A DNA stretch of 33,240 bases, from the NCBI GenBank assembly GCA_036443405.1, contig JAZFYD010000055.1:1-33240 (forward strand), given 5' to 3'. Position numbers and translations under genes: made by a program. The DNA comes from JAZFYD01 sp036443405 (GTDB taxonomy: Bacteria; Planctomycetota; PLA2). The notes under the pieces are model-generated. The model was not told the DNA's origin and ran no database searches. It worked only from the letters and a program-made list of their open reading frames with translations. Below, piece by piece: positions 32,727 through 33,240 of this stretch. The number at the start of each line of letters is the position of its first letter. Position 1 is the stretch's first letter.

Positions 32727-33240
32727 ATGAGAGATCGAATTCACGCAGGGGCGAGGCCGATTTGCCTTCTCCTGCTCTTGGCCGGGTGCCAGAGCTACGA
32801 AAAAAAGCCGCTCGAGCCGGAACAAATCCTGAAGAGTGTCGCCCAACGTCGCACAGAAGTGACTGCGCCGGGGGCCGAGTCGTTGACGCTCGGCGAGGCG
32901 ACGGCGCTGATGCAACGTTTCAACCCGCGTGTGCGCGATGCGCGCGCGGCGTATGAGACCGAATATGCGTTTGCGTCCGTCAAGACGCCGCTGCCGAATC
33001 CGACCATCGAGGCCGCGCCGACGGTGTTGAGCGGCCCCGGGATTCTCGCCGGCAAGAAACACGGCGTCGAGGGGGCGCTGGGGTGGGCGATCGTACTCGG
33101 CGGGAAGCGCCGGCTGACCGACGACGTCAACGCCATTCGCGCGGAGGCGGCGCAGGTCGATCTGGGCGGCGTCGAGCGCGAGGAGTATCTCGCGTTGCGG
33201 CGCGAGTATGTGGACCTGGCCATGACGGGCCGGCTCGTTG
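32727..33240 (+). CDS. TolC/CusC-type outer-membrane efflux lipoprotein (partial, cut by window end)
   Basis: The frame is open from ATG 32727 to the window edge (171 codons seen) and belongs to the outer-membrane efflux family. A lipobox LLLAGC (Cys21) is followed by the typical start of the long helical domain: SLTLGEATALMQRFNPRVRDARAAYE, then TPLPNPTIEAAP and a conserved GWAIVLGGKRRL region. CusC/CzcC-like members export metals with an RND pump and a periplasmic adaptor, which should lie just beyond this window. An AGGAG ribosome binding site precedes the start. The upstream His-rich gene supports a metal role (inference). Confidence 0.9.
   Translation, partial: MRDRIHAGARPICLLLLLAGCQSYEKKPLEPEQILKSVAQRRTEVTAPGAESLTLGEATALMQRFNPRVRDARAAYETEYAFASVKTPLPNPTIEAAPTVLSGPGILAGKKHGVEGALGWAIVLGGKRRLTDDVNAIRAEAAQVDLGGVEREEYLALRREYVDLAMTGRLV

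Noticed and set aside
1..33240. CRISPR arrays, tRNA or rRNA genes, insertion sequences, prophage
   Set aside because: No regular repeat-spacer pattern, no cloverleaf or rRNA core and no transposase or integrase motif was found on either strand.

Overview
The window is GC-rich DNA from a bacterium with a two-membrane envelope. Outer-membrane β-barrel and TolC-type genes and several lipoprotein signals support this. I see no ribosomal or marker gene, so taxonomy is inference. An ECF sigma factor carrying a membrane anchor and a long extracytoplasmic tail, a DUF1570-like HExxH protein, a secreted multi-EF-hand protein and small Cna-B/carboxypeptidase-regulatory-like proteins together resemble Planctomycetota. 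No tRNA, rRNA, CRISPR array, transposase or phage gene was recognised.

Layout. 61-2525 (minus) is a compact five-gene operon: GbsR/MarR-type regulator, DCC-type thiol oxidoreductase (DUF393), wax-synthase-like membrane acyltransferase, and two small four-helix membrane proteins that look like paralogs of each other. Every gene after the second overlaps the one before it. An 18-bp palindrome sits immediately upstream of the regulator. 2825-7543 holds housekeeping and stress genes: a CYTH-like protein, mutM, SnoaL-like, DUF2461, a VOC protein and a lipoamide-dehydrogenase-like flavoenzyme. 7540-10452 (minus) pairs a secreted Cna-B-like protein with a membrane-anchored ECF sigma factor fused to about 600 extracytoplasmic residues. 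10723-12617 contains a secreted protein, a small ORF, a membrane protein gene split by an in-frame TGA and a MaoC remnant. 12634-19308 carries a COG2509 flavoprotein, a glycosyltransferase, a NodU/CmcH-type carbamoyltransferase and a UDP-galactopyranose-mutase-like flavoprotein, suggesting glycan or natural-product tailoring.

19505-25223 encodes a secreted protein with eight EF-hands and a classic terminator, a DinB protein, a lipoprotein, a DUF481 barrel protein and a DUF1570-like metallopeptidase gene broken by a frameshift. 25245-28489 has an acyltransferase-3 protein with no normal start codon, a VOC/GNAT translationally coupled pair and a 5'-3' exonuclease. 28795-32095 encodes two surface lipoproteins, one with nine D-x-G-G-D-D-x-Y repeats. 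32198 to the end begins a probable metal-efflux operon: a His-rich exported protein followed by a TolC/CusC-type outer-membrane lipoprotein cut by the window edge.

The best candidates for something little described are the regulator/DCC/MBOAT/twin-membrane-protein operon, the sigma-factor-to-surface fusion with its secreted partner, and several structured intergenic elements (10552-10650, 14317-14458, 21468-21540, 27479-27517).
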